DNA from: Bradyrhizobium stylosanthis
Lineage (GTDB): Bacteria > Pseudomonadota > Alphaproteobacteria > Rhizobiales > Xanthobacteraceae
Assembly: GCF_001641335.1 (NCBI RefSeq)
Contig: NZ_LVEM01000003.1
Location: 839,191 to 903,190 of the forward strand
Direction of reading: 5' to 3'
DNA: 64,000 bases
In this document: positions 33,100 to 42,040 of the stretch, piece after piece
How the letters are laid out: each line of letters starts with the position of its first letter
Position numbering within the stretch: position 1 is the stretch's first letter
Notes under the pieces: generated by a model
The model's database searches: none
Told to the model about the DNA's origin: nothing
The model's input: the letters and a program-made list of their open reading frames with translations, nothing else
Translations under genes and position numbers: made by a program

Positions 33100-33184
33100 G
33101 TAGGATGGGTAGAGCGTAGCGAAACCCATCCTGCTTCGCGAACGTTGCACGATGATGGGTTTCGCTTCGCTCTACCCATCCTAC
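33100..33184. repeat. RAYT-type palindrome (REPIN), copy C
   Basis: This is the same inverted arms as copies A and B. It lies 41 bases upstream of the transposase start codon and abuts the end of the GMC oxidoreductase gene. Confidence 0.85.
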
Positions 33185-33191
33185 GAAGCTG

Positions 33192-34838
33192 TCACGCCAC
33201 GGCTGCGTCCGGAATGCGCGCGGCTTCCATCGGGGCCTTGCCGCGGATGAGGTCCGAGGCGCGGTCGGCGATCATCATGGTCGAAGCGTTCAGGTTCGCC
33301 GAGATCATGCGCGGCATCACCGAGGCGTCGATGACGCGGAGGCCTTCGAGGCCGTGGACGCGGAGCTGGTCGTCGACGACGGCCCAATTCGAATCCGCCG
33401 GGCCCATGCGGCAGGTGCAGCCGGGGTGGAAGGTGGTGGTGCCACGCTCCGTTGCCGCATGCAGGAATTCGTCGTCGGTGTTGACGTTGGGGCCGGGGAA
33501 ATCCTCGTAGGCGTAATAGGGCGAGAGCGGCGCGCTCTTCAGCAGGTTGCGCGCGAGCTTCATGCCGCCGACGATGACGCGGCGGTCGAGCTCGGCGTCC
33601 AGATAATTGGTCTGGATGATCGGCGGCGCGAACGGATCATTGGAGCGGATGCGGACATAGCCGCGGCTCTCGGGGCGCTGCTGCCAGGACGCCACCGTCA
33701 TGCCGGGCTCGTCCTCGAGCTGGCCCTGCACGCCTTCCTTGTAGGACGCCGGCGTGAAGGTGAGCTGGAGATCGGACGAGTCGGCGCTCTCGCCGGAATG
33801 CCAGAAGCAATAGACCATGGTCGGCGACAGCGACAGCAGGCCCTTGCGCGCGGTCGCCCATTTCAGCGCCTCGATCCACAGCGAGAAGCCGCGGCGAAGC
33901 TCGTTGATGGTCTTGATGTCCTTGACCCGCGCCACCGTGCGCGGCGCGTAATGGTCCTGCAGGCCTTCGCCGACCGGCAGCGCGTGACGCACCGCGATGC
34001 CGTGTTGCTGCAACAGGTCGGGCGAGCCGACGCCGGAGAGCTGGAGCAGCTGCGGCGAATTATAGGTGCCGCCGGAGAGGATCACTTCCTTGTTGGCGCG
34101 CACCTCCACCGGCGTGCCGCCGCGGCCGCCCTTGGTGTAGCGCACGCCGACGGCGCGCTTGCCTTCGAAGATGATCTCGGTCGCGTGCGCATGGGTGTGC
34201 ACATGCACGTTGGGCCGCTTCATCGCCGGCTTGAGGAACGCGGTCGAGCCGGAGACGCGCAGGCCGTTGTTGATGGTGCGCTGGCAGTAGGAGACGCCTT
34301 CCTGCGTCTTGCCGTTGTAGTCGGGGTTGCGGGGAATGCCGAGCGAGACCGCGCCTTCCATGAAGGCCTCGCAGAGCGGATCGCGCCAGTCCATGGTGGT
34401 CACGGTGAGGTTGCCGTCGCGGCCGCGGAAGGTGCTGTCACCCTCGCCGACCCGCTTCTCCAGCCGCTTGAAGTAGGGCAGCACGTCGGCATAACCCCAG
34501 CCGCGATTGCCCATCTGCGCCCAGGTGTCGAAATCCATGCGCTGGCCGCGGTTGTAGATGTGGCCGTTGATCGAGGACGAGCCGCCCAGCGTCTTGCCGC
34601 GCGGGGCGTAGATGCTGCGCCCGTTGGTGTAGGGCCCGGGCTCCTGCTGGTAGGCCCAGTTGATGCTCTTCATATGGAAGGTCTTGATGAAACCCGCCGG
34701 CAGGTGAATGTAGGGATGCCAGTCGCTGGGGCCCGCCTCGAGCACGCAGACGCTGACATTCGGATCTTCGCTGAGCCGGCTGGTGAGGATGCAACCGGCA
34801 GAGCCCGCGCCGATGATCACATAATCAAATCTGTCCAT
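33192..34838 (-). CDS. GMC family FAD oxidoreductase (choline dehydrogenase-like)
   Basis: The 548-residue flavoprotein has the FAD-binding GAGSAGC near the N-terminus, the GMC block TLGGSSSINGHIYNRG, and the C-terminal signature HPGCTCRMG followed by NLNASTMMIAD. GMC enzymes oxidise alcohols, sugars or choline-type substrates. BetA is the closest familiar relative, but no betaine genes are nearby, so I leave the substrate open. The start at 34838 follows GAGG. A GNAT gene ends 16 bases upstream, so they probably form an operon. Confidence 0.9.
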   Translation of the reverse strand: MDRFDYVIIGAGSAGCILTSRLSEDPNVSVCVLEAGPSDWHPYIHLPAGFIKTFHMKSINWAYQQEPGPYTNGRSIYAPRGKTLGGSSSINGHIYNRGQRMDFDTWAQMGNRGWGYADVLPYFKRLEKRVGEGDSTFRGRDGNLTVTTMDWRDPLCEAFMEGAVSLGIPRNPDYNGKTQEGVSYCQRTINNGLRVSGSTAFLKPAMKRPNVHVHTHAHATEIIFEGKRAVGVRYTKGGRGGTPVEVRANKEVILSGGTYNSPQLLQLSGVGSPDLLQQHGIAVRHALPVGEGLQDHYAPRTVARVKDIKTINELRRGFSLWIEALKWATARKGLLSLSPTMVYCFWHSGESADSSDLQLTFTPASYKEGVQGQLEDEPGMTVASWQQRPESRGYVRIRSNDPFAPPIIQTNYLDAELDRRVIVGGMKLARNLLKSAPLSPYYAYEDFPGPNVNTDDEFLHAATERGTTTFHPGCTCRMGPADSNWAVVDDQLRVHGLEGLRVIDASVMPRMISANLNASTMMIADRASDLIRGKAPMEAARIPDAAVA

Positions 34839-34854
34839 GGTGCCTCGGCCGCCC

Positions 34855-35448
34855 CTAGCGCGGCTTGTCGTTGAGTTGAAATTCGAGATGCGCCTGCACC
34901 GTCGGCCATTCGGCGGCGGTGATGCTGTAAACAACGGTGTCGCGCAGCGTGCCGTTCGGCGCGATCTGGTGGCTGCGCAGGATGCCGTCCTGCTTGGCGC
35001 CCAGGCGCTCGATGGCACGGCGGCTCTGGTGGTTGAAGAAGTGCGTGCGGAACTCGACCGCGATGCAGTTCAGCGTTTCGAAGGCGTGGCGCAGCAGCAG
35101 CAATTTGCACTGGGTGTTGAGCGGGCCGCGCTGCGCGCTCTTGCCGTACCAGGTCGAGCCGATCTCGACGCGGCGGTTGGCGGCATCGATGTTCATGTAG
35201 GTGGTCATGCCGACGATGCTGCCGCCGGCGTCGAACACGGTGAAGGGCAGCATCGAGCCCGCGGCCTGCAGGCCGAGGCGGCGGTCGATCTCCTTGCCCA
35301 TATTCTCGGGCAGCGGGATCGCGGTGTACCAGAGCTTCGAGAGCTCCCCGTCCTTCACGGCCTCCGTCAGCCCCTGAAGATGCTGGTGCGACAGCGGCTC
35401 GAGACGGGCATGCTGTCCGCGCAGGGTGATGGGATCAGGCCAGGGCAT
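34855..35448 (-). CDS. GNAT family N-acetyltransferase
   Basis: The 197-residue protein has the fold and key segments of RimJ/RimL-type GNATs: VEIGSTWYGKSAQRGPLNTQ as the acetyl-CoA-binding region and FFNHQSRRAIERLGAKQDGILR near the C-terminus. The acceptor is unknown. It starts at ATG 35448 and is the first gene of a two-gene unit with the GMC oxidoreductase, with 16 bases between them. Confidence 0.9.
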   Translation of the reverse strand: MPWPDPITLRGQHARLEPLSHQHLQGLTEAVKDGELSKLWYTAIPLPENMGKEIDRRLGLQAAGSMLPFTVFDAGGSIVGMTTYMNIDAANRRVEIGSTWYGKSAQRGPLNTQCKLLLLRHAFETLNCIAVEFRTHFFNHQSRRAIERLGAKQDGILRSHQIAPNGTLRDTVVYSITAAEWPTVQAHLEFQLNDKPR

Positions 35449-35499
35449 TTGAAATCTCTCCTTACGACATTGTGCAGCGAGGCATTCCAGTCACCGGAA

Positions 35500-35607
35500 C
35501 CTCATCCTGAGGAGCGCGGAACGCGCGTCTCGAAGGATGAAGGCCCGGCTGGTGGCCTCGCCCTTCGAGACGCCGCCGAGGGCGCGCTCCTCAGGGTGAG
35601 GGTCTGA
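35500..35607. repeat. Palindromic repeat (cctcatcctgaggag family)
   Basis: The arms cctcatcctgaggagcgcgg and gcgctcctcagggtgagg enclose two tctcgaagg/ccttcgaga arms. The same family is nested inside the element at 7356-7506. Confidence 0.7.
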
Positions 35608-35649
35608 TAGTTGCTTTGCCTCGCTCGCAATGACGGTAACTAGCACCGT

Positions 35650-36576
35650 TTATTTGTTTAGGAAATTGAGCGGCAATCCACCGCGCGGCCAGTCCATGGC
35701 GATCAGCTCGCCCTTGCCCGACAGCGTGATGTAGGCGGTCTTCAGCTCGGGGCCGCCGAAGGCGATGTTGGTGGTGACGCGGTCGCCGGTCGGGACCTGC
35801 TCGACCAGGGTGCCGTCGGGCGCGATCACCGAGATGCAGCCGGAGACCAGCGTGGCGACGCAGACATTGCCGTTCGCCTCGACCGCGAGCGAGTCGAACA
35901 TCTGGTAGCCGCCGAGGCCGCAGATCGGCTTGCCCCGCTCGCCGCGATAGATCACGTCGCGCGGCTTGAGCGTGCCGGGCGCAGAGAGCTCGTAGGCCCA
36001 GAGCCGGCCGGTCGGCGTCTCCGCGATATAGACCGTGCTCTCGTCCGGCGACAGGCCGATGCCGTTGGCGGGCAGCACGCCGTGCACGATCTCGACGATC
36101 TCGCTCATGCCGGGCTTGAGGTAATACATGCCGCCGACGTCCATCTCGCGCGCGCGGCGTTTGCCGAGATCGGAGAACCAGAGGCCGCCCTGCCTGTCGA
36201 AGACGAGGTCGTTCGGCCCGCGCAGATCGTGCTCGCCGCATTTGGTCACGACGGTCTCGACCTTGCCGGATTGCAGGTCCACGCGCTGGATCGAGCCGCC
36301 GAGATAATCGTCGGGCTGCGGGCCCGGCATGATCATGTTGCGGGTCGGGATCCAGGAGAAGCCGCCATTGTTGCAGATGTAGATCTTGCCGTCGGGGCCC
36401 AGCGCCGCGCCGTTCGGGCCGCCCGGGACCTTGGCGACAATCTCCTTGCGGCCGTCGGGATAGACTCGGGTCAGTCGCTGGCCGCGGATCTCCACCAGCA
36501 CCACCGAGCCGTCCGGCATCACGACCGGCCCTTCGGGAAATTCGAGGTCGGTGGCGAGAACGCGGACGTTGGACAT
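35650..36576 (-). CDS. SMP-30/gluconolactonase/LRE family protein
   Basis: The 308-residue six-bladed beta-propeller protein is a likely lactonase that hydrolyses sugar-acid lactones. Features are LEFPEGPVV at the start (Glu metal ligand), GGPNGAALGPDGKIYICNN, GPNDLVFDRQGGLWFSD (Asn and Asp ligands) and LPANGIGLSPDESTVYIAET. There is no signal peptide. The start at 36576 has GGGAGGG upstream. A GMC oxidoreductase and an enolase-type enzyme nearby suggest sugar or polyol catabolism, but this is inference. Confidence 0.9.
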   Translation of the reverse strand: MSNVRVLATDLEFPEGPVVMPDGSVVLVEIRGQRLTRVYPDGRKEIVAKVPGGPNGAALGPDGKIYICNNGGFSWIPTRNMIMPGPQPDDYLGGSIQRVDLQSGKVETVVTKCGEHDLRGPNDLVFDRQGGLWFSDLGKRRAREMDVGGMYYLKPGMSEIVEIVHGVLPANGIGLSPDESTVYIAETPTGRLWAYELSAPGTLKPRDVIYRGERGKPICGLGGYQMFDSLAVEANGNVCVATLVSGCISVIAPDGTLVEQVPTGDRVTTNIAFGGPELKTAYITLSGKGELIAMDWPRGGLPLNFLNK

Positions 36577-36708
36577 GTGGGACCCTCCCGGCTGCTTGTT
36601 ATGGCTTGCACGGGATGTCCGGCACGGGCCCCACACGCAAGATTTGCCTGCGGTTATGACAAAGTCATCCGGGCTTGCCAAGCAAGCGGGATGGTATGCC
36701 AGCCTTGC

Positions 36709-36822
36709 AACCTAAAGCGCGCTAGAATATCGCGCTTTAGGTTCTCGTTTGAGCATGATCTTTTCGGAAAACCGCTGCGCACTTTGCGCTCACGCGGCCC
36801 TTCGGGTCCGGATCATTGCTAT
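36709..36822. repeat. Hairpin plus gcatgatcttttcgg palindromic repeat
   Basis: A stem-loop (aacctaaagcgc ... gcgctttaggtt, 36709-36743) is followed by a second palindrome with gcatgatcttttcggaaaac and the return ccggatcattgc. The second part recalls a repeat common in Rhizobiales, though the copy here has a degenerate right end. Confidence 0.65.
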
Positions 36823-37652
36823 TCTCTGACTGGTATCCAAATCTCGAAGCCGCCATTGCCGGTTGCGGGATCGAATGCCTCGTCATAGCGCTCGAAGTTC
36901 GGTGCATCCGCGGCCTTCAGGCCGGAGGCCGGCAGCCATTGATTCCAGATCGTGCTGACGGTGCGGCGGATCGAGGCGACGTGGTCGGTGTGGGTGAACA
37001 CCGCATAGCGCTGCTCTCCGATGCGGATGCGGCCGAAGCGGCGCGGCAGGTCGGAGAAATCGGCGACCTCGACGCCGGCGATGTAGTCGAAATTGCCGGC
37101 ATCGTCGCCGTTGCAGCACACGCCATAGGCGACCTGACCGACGCGCGCGGGGATGTCGGCGACCTCCTGATGGAAGCGCTGCCACAGCCCCGGAATTGCT
37201 GCGCCGTTGTCGCAGGAGATGCGCTCCATGGGGCCGGCGACGAGGATGGCCTTGGCGGTTTCGAAACGCGGGGGCTTGAGATGGTCGAGCATGGTGGAGT
37301 CCATGAGGATCGGCTCCTGTAGCTTGAGATGGCCGGTGCATGCCGCGGCCCGAACCGCTTCCGGCGTGGTGCCGAACTGGTCGCGGAACGCGCGGGTGAA
37401 TGCTTCGTGCGAGCCGTAATCCGCCTGAAGCGCCAGCGACAGGATGTCCGGCGCGCCGTTCGCGAGACTGCGCGCCGCTTCGCTGAGCCGCCGGGCGCGC
37501 ACATACCGCATCACGGAAAGACCGGTGGCTGCGGCAAACGCGCGCACGATGTGGAACCGCGACACGCCCGAGACCGCGGCGATCTCGTCGAGCGTCATCG
37601 GCTCGGCCAGATGGCTCTCGATGTACCAGAGCGCGCGCTGGGCTGGGTTCAC
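36819..37652 (-). CDS. AraC family regulator with GyrI-like effector domain
   Basis: The 277-residue regulator has an AraC-type double HTH at the N-terminus (LDEIAAVSGVSRFHIVRAF and GSHEAFTRAFRDQFGTTPEAVR) and a GyrI-like ligand-binding domain at the C-terminus (IRIGEQRYAVFTHTDH, FEIWIPV). The order is that of the Rob/SoxS-with-effector group that senses small molecules. The frame is open to 37703; the GTG at 37652, before NPAQRALWYIESHL, fits the family start best. It diverges from the enolase-superfamily gene and may control it. Confidence 0.85.
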   Translation of the reverse strand: MNPAQRALWYIESHLAEPMTLDEIAAVSGVSRFHIVRAFAAATGLSVMRYVRARRLSEAARSLANGAPDILSLALQADYGSHEAFTRAFRDQFGTTPEAVRAAACTGHLKLQEPILMDSTMLDHLKPPRFETAKAILVAGPMERISCDNGAAIPGLWQRFHQEVADIPARVGQVAYGVCCNGDDAGNFDYIAGVEVADFSDLPRRFGRIRIGEQRYAVFTHTDHVASIRRTVSTIWNQWLPASGLKAADAPNFERYDEAFDPATGNGGFEIWIPVRE

Positions 37653-37834
37653 AGTGGTTTCCAGTCTTCGTTCGAAGCAAGGCCATGATGCGCCCAAGAC
37701 CAACGCCTTCGCTTGATCGGCGTTGCGGTCCGCAGGGGAAGGATAGCGCTGGAACAGCCTCTGGCAACGTGCGGCCGTTCGTGCCTACATTCGGCCGCTC
37801 AAAACCGCTCACGAGAAAGCAGGAGGAACCAAGC

Positions 37835-38938
37835 ATGAAGATCGCCGATGTGCGGGCGCACCATATCCGCATCCCCTACGACGCCGGTGTTGCGAGCTTC
37901 CGCCAGGGCGCTTCCGCGATTTCCGCGCTCGACATGGTGCTGGTCGAGGTCACCACCGACACCGGGCTGACCGGCTGGGGCGATGCCTTCGCCTATGTCT
38001 GCCCGCGCACCACGCGCAGCGCCGTCGAGGAGATGATCGCGCCGCAGGCCATCGGCCTCGAGGTTCCCGACGCCGCCGACATTGCCGCGGCGATGGAGCA
38101 GATCCAGCGCAATCTGCATCTGTTCGGCCGCTACGGCATCACCATGTTCGCGATCTCCGGCCTCGACATCGCGCTGTGGGATCTCGCTGCGAAGATCGAA
38201 GGCGTGCCGCTGCACCGCCTGCTCGGCGAGACCAAGCGCACGAACATTCCGGCCTATGCGAGTCTTCTGCGGATCGGCTCGCCCGACAACATCGCCGGCG
38301 AATGCAGGAAGGCGCTGGCGCTCGGCTATGGCGCGATCAAGCTGCACGAGACCACGACGCCTGCGGTGTTCGCCGCGCGCGAGGCGATCGGGCCCGGCAT
38401 TCCGCTGATGGTCGACATGAACTGCCCGCTCACAGGCGAGCAGGCGATCGCCTTTGCGAAGGCGTGCAGGGACGCGCAGCCGATGTTCCTGGAGGAGCCG
38501 GTGTGGCCGCCCGAGGATTTTGCCGCGCTCGCCGACGTGCGCAGCAATGGCGGGCTCGGCATCGCCGCGGGCGAGAATGCCTGCACGGAATATCAATTCC
38601 GCCAGATGATGGATGCGGGCGCGGTGAGCCACGCCCAGCCGTCGGTGATCAAGGTCGGCGGCATCACCGAGTTCCTGAAGGTGGCGGCGCTGGCCGATCA
38701 GCACGGCGTCAAGATCGTTCCGCACTCGCCGTATTTCGGCCCCGGCCTGCTGGCGACGCTGCATCTTCTGGCGACGCGCGACGACGGGCTGGTCGAGATG
38801 TTCTATCTCAAGCGCGAGGCCTGCCTGTGGGGCGGGCGCGCCGACGTCGATGCCACCGGCCATGTCGCGGTGCCCGCCGGCAAGGGGCTCGGCTACGAAC
38901 CCGACCGCGGCGTGATCGAACGCTATCGCGTGAGGTGA
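37835..38938 (+). CDS. Enolase superfamily (mandelate racemase/muconate lactonizing) enzyme
   Basis: This 367-residue protein has the enolase-superfamily barrel. Metal ligands are Asp194 (VDMN), Glu220 (FLEEP) and Glu247 (GEN); Lys169 in KLHE and His297 in VPHSP are likely acid/base residues. Such enzymes dehydrate or racemise acid sugars, or cycloisomerise muconates, and the substrate cannot be read from sequence. The start has a perfect AGGAGG at 37821-37826. The AraC-GyrI gene diverges from it. Confidence 0.9.
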   Translation: MKIADVRAHHIRIPYDAGVASFRQGASAISALDMVLVEVTTDTGLTGWGDAFAYVCPRTTRSAVEEMIAPQAIGLEVPDAADIAAAMEQIQRNLHLFGRYGITMFAISGLDIALWDLAAKIEGVPLHRLLGETKRTNIPAYASLLRIGSPDNIAGECRKALALGYGAIKLHETTTPAVFAAREAIGPGIPLMVDMNCPLTGEQAIAFAKACRDAQPMFLEEPVWPPEDFAALADVRSNGGLGIAAGENACTEYQFRQMMDAGAVSHAQPSVIKVGGITEFLKVAALADQHGVKIVPHSPYFGPGLLATLHLLATRDDGLVEMFYLKREACLWGGRADVDATGHVAVPAGKGLGYEPDRGVIERYRVR

Positions 38939-38942
38939 CCGC

Positions 38943-39299
38943 CTATTTCGCCGCGTCCTTCGGCGGCGGCGCGTCCTGCTTCTTCTTCACATCCTCGGCG
39001 GTCTTGGCCTGCGCGGCCTGAAGATCGCCGATCGTCTTCTGCAGGCCGGCAACGCTGGTCTTCAGCGCGTCGATCTGGCGGGCCGCCGCATCCAGCTTCT
39101 GCTGGTGATCGAGGTTGAGCTTGGTGATGGTCTTCTGCAGGAAGTCGACATTGCTCTGAAGGCAGCTGGTGCGGCGCTCCATGGTCTTCTCGACCGTGCA
39201 GATCTCGATGCCGGGCACGTCCTGCGCGCGGACCGGCGCGGCCGCCAGCGTGGCGAGCAGCAACATCGGGACATGGACGCTGGCACTTCGAAGCTGCAT
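38943..39299 (-). CDS. Exported coiled-coil protein of unknown function
   Basis: The 118-residue precursor has a signal peptide (VPMLLLATLAAAPVRA-Q), two cysteines in the first 25 mature residues (EICTVEKTMERRTSCLQ), and a long coiled coil (LQKTITKLNLDHQQKLDAAARQ). It ends in a Lys/Asp/Pro-rich tail. It is predicted to be periplasmic. Its stop lies 4 bases from the convergent enolase-type gene. The ATG at 39299 has GAGGAA upstream. Confidence 0.75.
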   Translation of the reverse strand: MQLRSASVHVPMLLLATLAAAPVRAQDVPGIEICTVEKTMERRTSCLQSNVDFLQKTITKLNLDHQQKLDAAARQIDALKTSVAGLQKTIGDLQAAQAKTAEDVKKKQDAPPPKDAAK

Positions 39300-39484
39300 G
39301 CGGGTTCCTCGTCGAAAATATCACGGCAATGTGCGCTGTTTGCGCACGACCGCCCAACGCTACCACACTCGTACCGCATTCTCGCGTTGAGCTTGGCGTG
39401 TTCCCCCGGGACGGGGAGCACTGAACCGCATGCGGAGGGAGGTGGGCGCTCTTTCCGCGGCTTTGATTAGGGGAGATTTTTGCA

Positions 39485-39706
39485 ATGGCAACGCGTGATA
39501 GACGGTTGGCGGAATTTGACGGCGCGGGAGAACCGCCGCCCGGCCTGCCGGTCGAAGTGCTGTGCGAGGATCACAGCGGTACGTACCAGCTCCCGTTCGC
39601 CTGCCGCTATGTCGGAGGACGCTGGCAGAACCACGAGGCCGGCATTGCGGTCGAAGCGACCGTGATCGGCTGGCGCCTGCCGCGAGTGAAGCAGCCGGTC
39701 TCCTGA
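39485..39706 (+). CDS. Small conserved protein of unknown function
   Basis: The 73-residue soluble protein (ATRDRRLAEFDGAGEPPPG, then PVEVLCEDHSGTYQLPF and GRWQNHEAGIAVEATVIGWR) looks like a compact beta-rich domain. No family was identified. The ATG at 39485 is preceded by GGGGAG at 39471-39476. No neighbouring gene on the same strand is close. Confidence 0.65.
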   Translation: MATRDRRLAEFDGAGEPPPGLPVEVLCEDHSGTYQLPFACRYVGGRWQNHEAGIAVEATVIGWRLPRVKQPVS

Positions 39707-39986
39707 CGGCAGAAGCTGTTTCAAAATGCAACGGAGCCGCGCTCCGTCTTAACGAACGGAACGCGGCCCGAACGAATCACGTCCGAATCAGCGGAAGAGC
39801 CTCGTACGCGGCTGTTCACGGCTAGATGTCGCAACCACCCCGCAGCCCCCCACAATATCTGCCCAGCACGCAGGCCTGACGCGTCCTGCAACGAGGGCCA
39901 AAGGTTAACGGCTTCAACGACATGACTGCAGGGGCCCGCGGCACCGGGCCTCGCTGCCAAAACAGGCAGGGCGATGCCGCGGCTGC

Positions 39987-40643
39987 CTAATATTCGACCT
40001 CGAGCTCCTCGATCTCGGCCGGCTCTTCCTTCGCCGCCGCGATCCATTCCTTCATCTCGGGCATGGCCATGATGGTATCGGCATAGGCCTTGAGGCGCGG
40101 CTCGAGCTTGACGTCATAGGTGACGAAGCGCGTCACCACGGGCGCGTACATCGCATCCGCCATGGTGCGCCGCTCGCCGAACAGGAACGGCCCGCCCGAC
40201 TTCTCCAGGCAGTCGCGCCAGATCGACCAGACGCGGTCGATGTCGGCCTGCGCCCGCGACCAGATCTTGAAGCCGGGGAAGTGCCCCTTGAGATTGACCG
40301 GCAGCGAGGCCCGCAGCGTGGTGAAGCCGGAATGGATTTCGCCGCAAATCGAGCGGCAATGGGCGCGCTGGACGCGGTCATCCGGCAACAGGCCGGCGTC
40401 CGGCATCAGGTCGTTGAGATATTCGGCGATCGCCAGCGTATCCCAGACCGTGGCACCGTCGTGCCGCAGGCACGGCACCAGGATCGACGAGGACAGCAAC
40501 AGGATTTCGGCGCGTGCCGAGGCATCGTCCGGCGCGGTGATCACCTCGTCGAAATCGAGCCCGGAAAACTTCGTCAGCAGCCAGCCGCGCAGCGACCAGG
40601 ACGAGTAGTTCTTGCTGCTGATGGTCAGTGTCGCCTTCGCCAT
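39987..40643 (-). CDS. Glutathione S-transferase family protein
   Basis: The 218-residue GST has a thioredoxin-like N-terminal domain with an SSWSLRGWLL active-site start, the cis-Pro SSILVPCLRHDG and the glutathione turn VWDTLAIAEYLND. A helical C-terminal domain follows (PFLFGERRTMADAMYAPVVTRF), ending in an acidic tail. The SSWSLR motif places it with the bacterial GSTs that use Ser rather than Tyr. The start is ATG 40643; it is not in an operon. Confidence 0.9.
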   Translation of the reverse strand: MAKATLTISSKNYSSWSLRGWLLTKFSGLDFDEVITAPDDASARAEILLLSSSILVPCLRHDGATVWDTLAIAEYLNDLMPDAGLLPDDRVQRAHCRSICGEIHSGFTTLRASLPVNLKGHFPGFKIWSRAQADIDRVWSIWRDCLEKSGGPFLFGERRTMADAMYAPVVTRFVTYDVKLEPRLKAYADTIMAMPEMKEWIAAAKEEPAEIEELEVEY

Positions 40644-40813
40644 TTGGCCCCTTTCCTGCGCCTGTCACCGGCACTCCGCCCGGCTCGCGGCGTGCCCATT
40701 CGCTGTGCTTCGCGTGAAACGAGCAGCAAGCGACGTGCCAATTTTGAGGGCGATACCGCCGCCGCTTGGCTTCGATATTGCATGGCAACATGGGTCAGGG
40801 TGGGCATTTCAGT

Positions 40814-42037
40814 ATGATGTCGATGTATTATCAGGCCTTTCAGAACCAGATGGATCTGACGGCGCCGTTTCGGGTGGGCGCCTCGTCCGCGCTCAAATTC
40901 CTCCATCTGGTGCCGCAGGGCATATCGGACCAGGTGGTCGGGCGGCTGTCTGCGGCGCTGGAGCTGATCTCCCGCTCCACCCTCACCTATGACCGCCCGG
41001 CCTACGGCATCGACAGCGTCATGGTGGGCAACCGCGAGGTCGCGGTTCGCGAGGAGATCGCCTACGCGACGCCGTTCGGCTCGCTGCTGCATTTCAGGAA
41101 GGATGGCATCGCCGAGCAGCCGCGCATGCTGCTGGTGGCGCCGATGTCCGGGCACTTCGCCACGCTGCTGCGCGGCACCGTGAAGACGCTGCTGCAGGAC
41201 CACGACGTCTACATCACCGACTGGCACAATCCGCGCGACATTCCGCGCAGCGAGGGCCGTTTCGGGCTCGACGACTACACCGATCACCTGATCGATTTCC
41301 TCGGCCAGCTCGGCCCGCGCCCGCACATGGTGGCGATCTGCCAGCCTTCGGTCTCGGCGCTCGCGGCCGCCGCGGTCATGTGCGAGGGCAACCACCCCTC
41401 GCGGCCTGCGACGCTGACGCTGATGGCGGGCCCGATCGACACGCGCATCCAGCCGACCAGGGTCAACGAGTTCGCCAAGAGCCGGCCGATCGAGTGGTTC
41501 GAGCGCAATCTGATCAACTACGTGCCGGTGCAATGCCGCGGCGCCATGCGGAAAGTCTATCCCGGCTTCGTGCAGCTCACGGCGTTCGTCTCGATGAACC
41601 TGGAGCGCCACATCAAGCAGCACATGGATCTCGCCAACCACATCGCCAAGGGCGAGAAGGAGAAGGCGGCGAGCATCAAGACCTTCTACGACGAATATTT
41701 CGCCGTGATGGATTTGCCGGCGGAGTTCTACATCGAGACCGTGCGCGACGTGTTCCAGGAGCATTTGCTGCCGCAGGGCAAGCTGATGCATCGCGGCCGC
41801 CCCGTGAACACCAAGGCCGTCAGCCGCATGGGGCTGATGACGGTCGAGGGCGAGAAGGACGACATCTGCTCGATCGGCCAGACGCTGGCGGCGCAGGACC
41901 TCTGCACCGGCGTGCGCGCCTATCGCCGCGTCCACCACATGCAGGCCGGCGTCGGCCATTACGGCGTGTTCTCCGGCAAGCGCTGGAACAACGAGATCTA
42001 CCCGCTGCTGCGGGATTTCGTGCACGTAAATTCGTGA
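40814..42037 (+). CDS. phaZ: Intracellular polyhydroxyalkanoate depolymerase PhaZ
   Basis: PhaZ mobilises intracellular PHB granules. The 407-residue protein has the family N-terminus MYYQAFQNQMDLTAPFR, the oxyanion segment LLVAPMSGHFATLLR, the catalytic Cys176 in AICQPSVS (Cys replaces the Ser of other depolymerases in the amorphous-PHB family), and the His region HHMQAGVGHYGVFSGKRW. The start is placed at the ATG-ATG of 40814; an ATG at 40790 adds eight residues. Its 3' end abuts the convergent cyclase gene by 3 bases. Confidence 0.93.
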   Translation: MMSMYYQAFQNQMDLTAPFRVGASSALKFLHLVPQGISDQVVGRLSAALELISRSTLTYDRPAYGIDSVMVGNREVAVREEIAYATPFGSLLHFRKDGIAEQPRMLLVAPMSGHFATLLRGTVKTLLQDHDVYITDWHNPRDIPRSEGRFGLDDYTDHLIDFLGQLGPRPHMVAICQPSVSALAAAAVMCEGNHPSRPATLTLMAGPIDTRIQPTRVNEFAKSRPIEWFERNLINYVPVQCRGAMRKVYPGFVQLTAFVSMNLERHIKQHMDLANHIAKGEKEKAASIKTFYDEYFAVMDLPAEFYIETVRDVFQEHLLPQGKLMHRGRPVNTKAVSRMGLMTVEGEKDDICSIGQTLAAQDLCTGVRAYRRVHHMQAGVGHYGVFSGKRWNNEIYPLLRDFVHVNS

Positions 42038-42040
42038 GCC

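Noticed and set aside
33354..34874. A 506-codon plus-strand frame opposite the GMC oxidoreductase
   Set aside because: Antisense shadow of a well-supported enzyme with complete GMC motifs.
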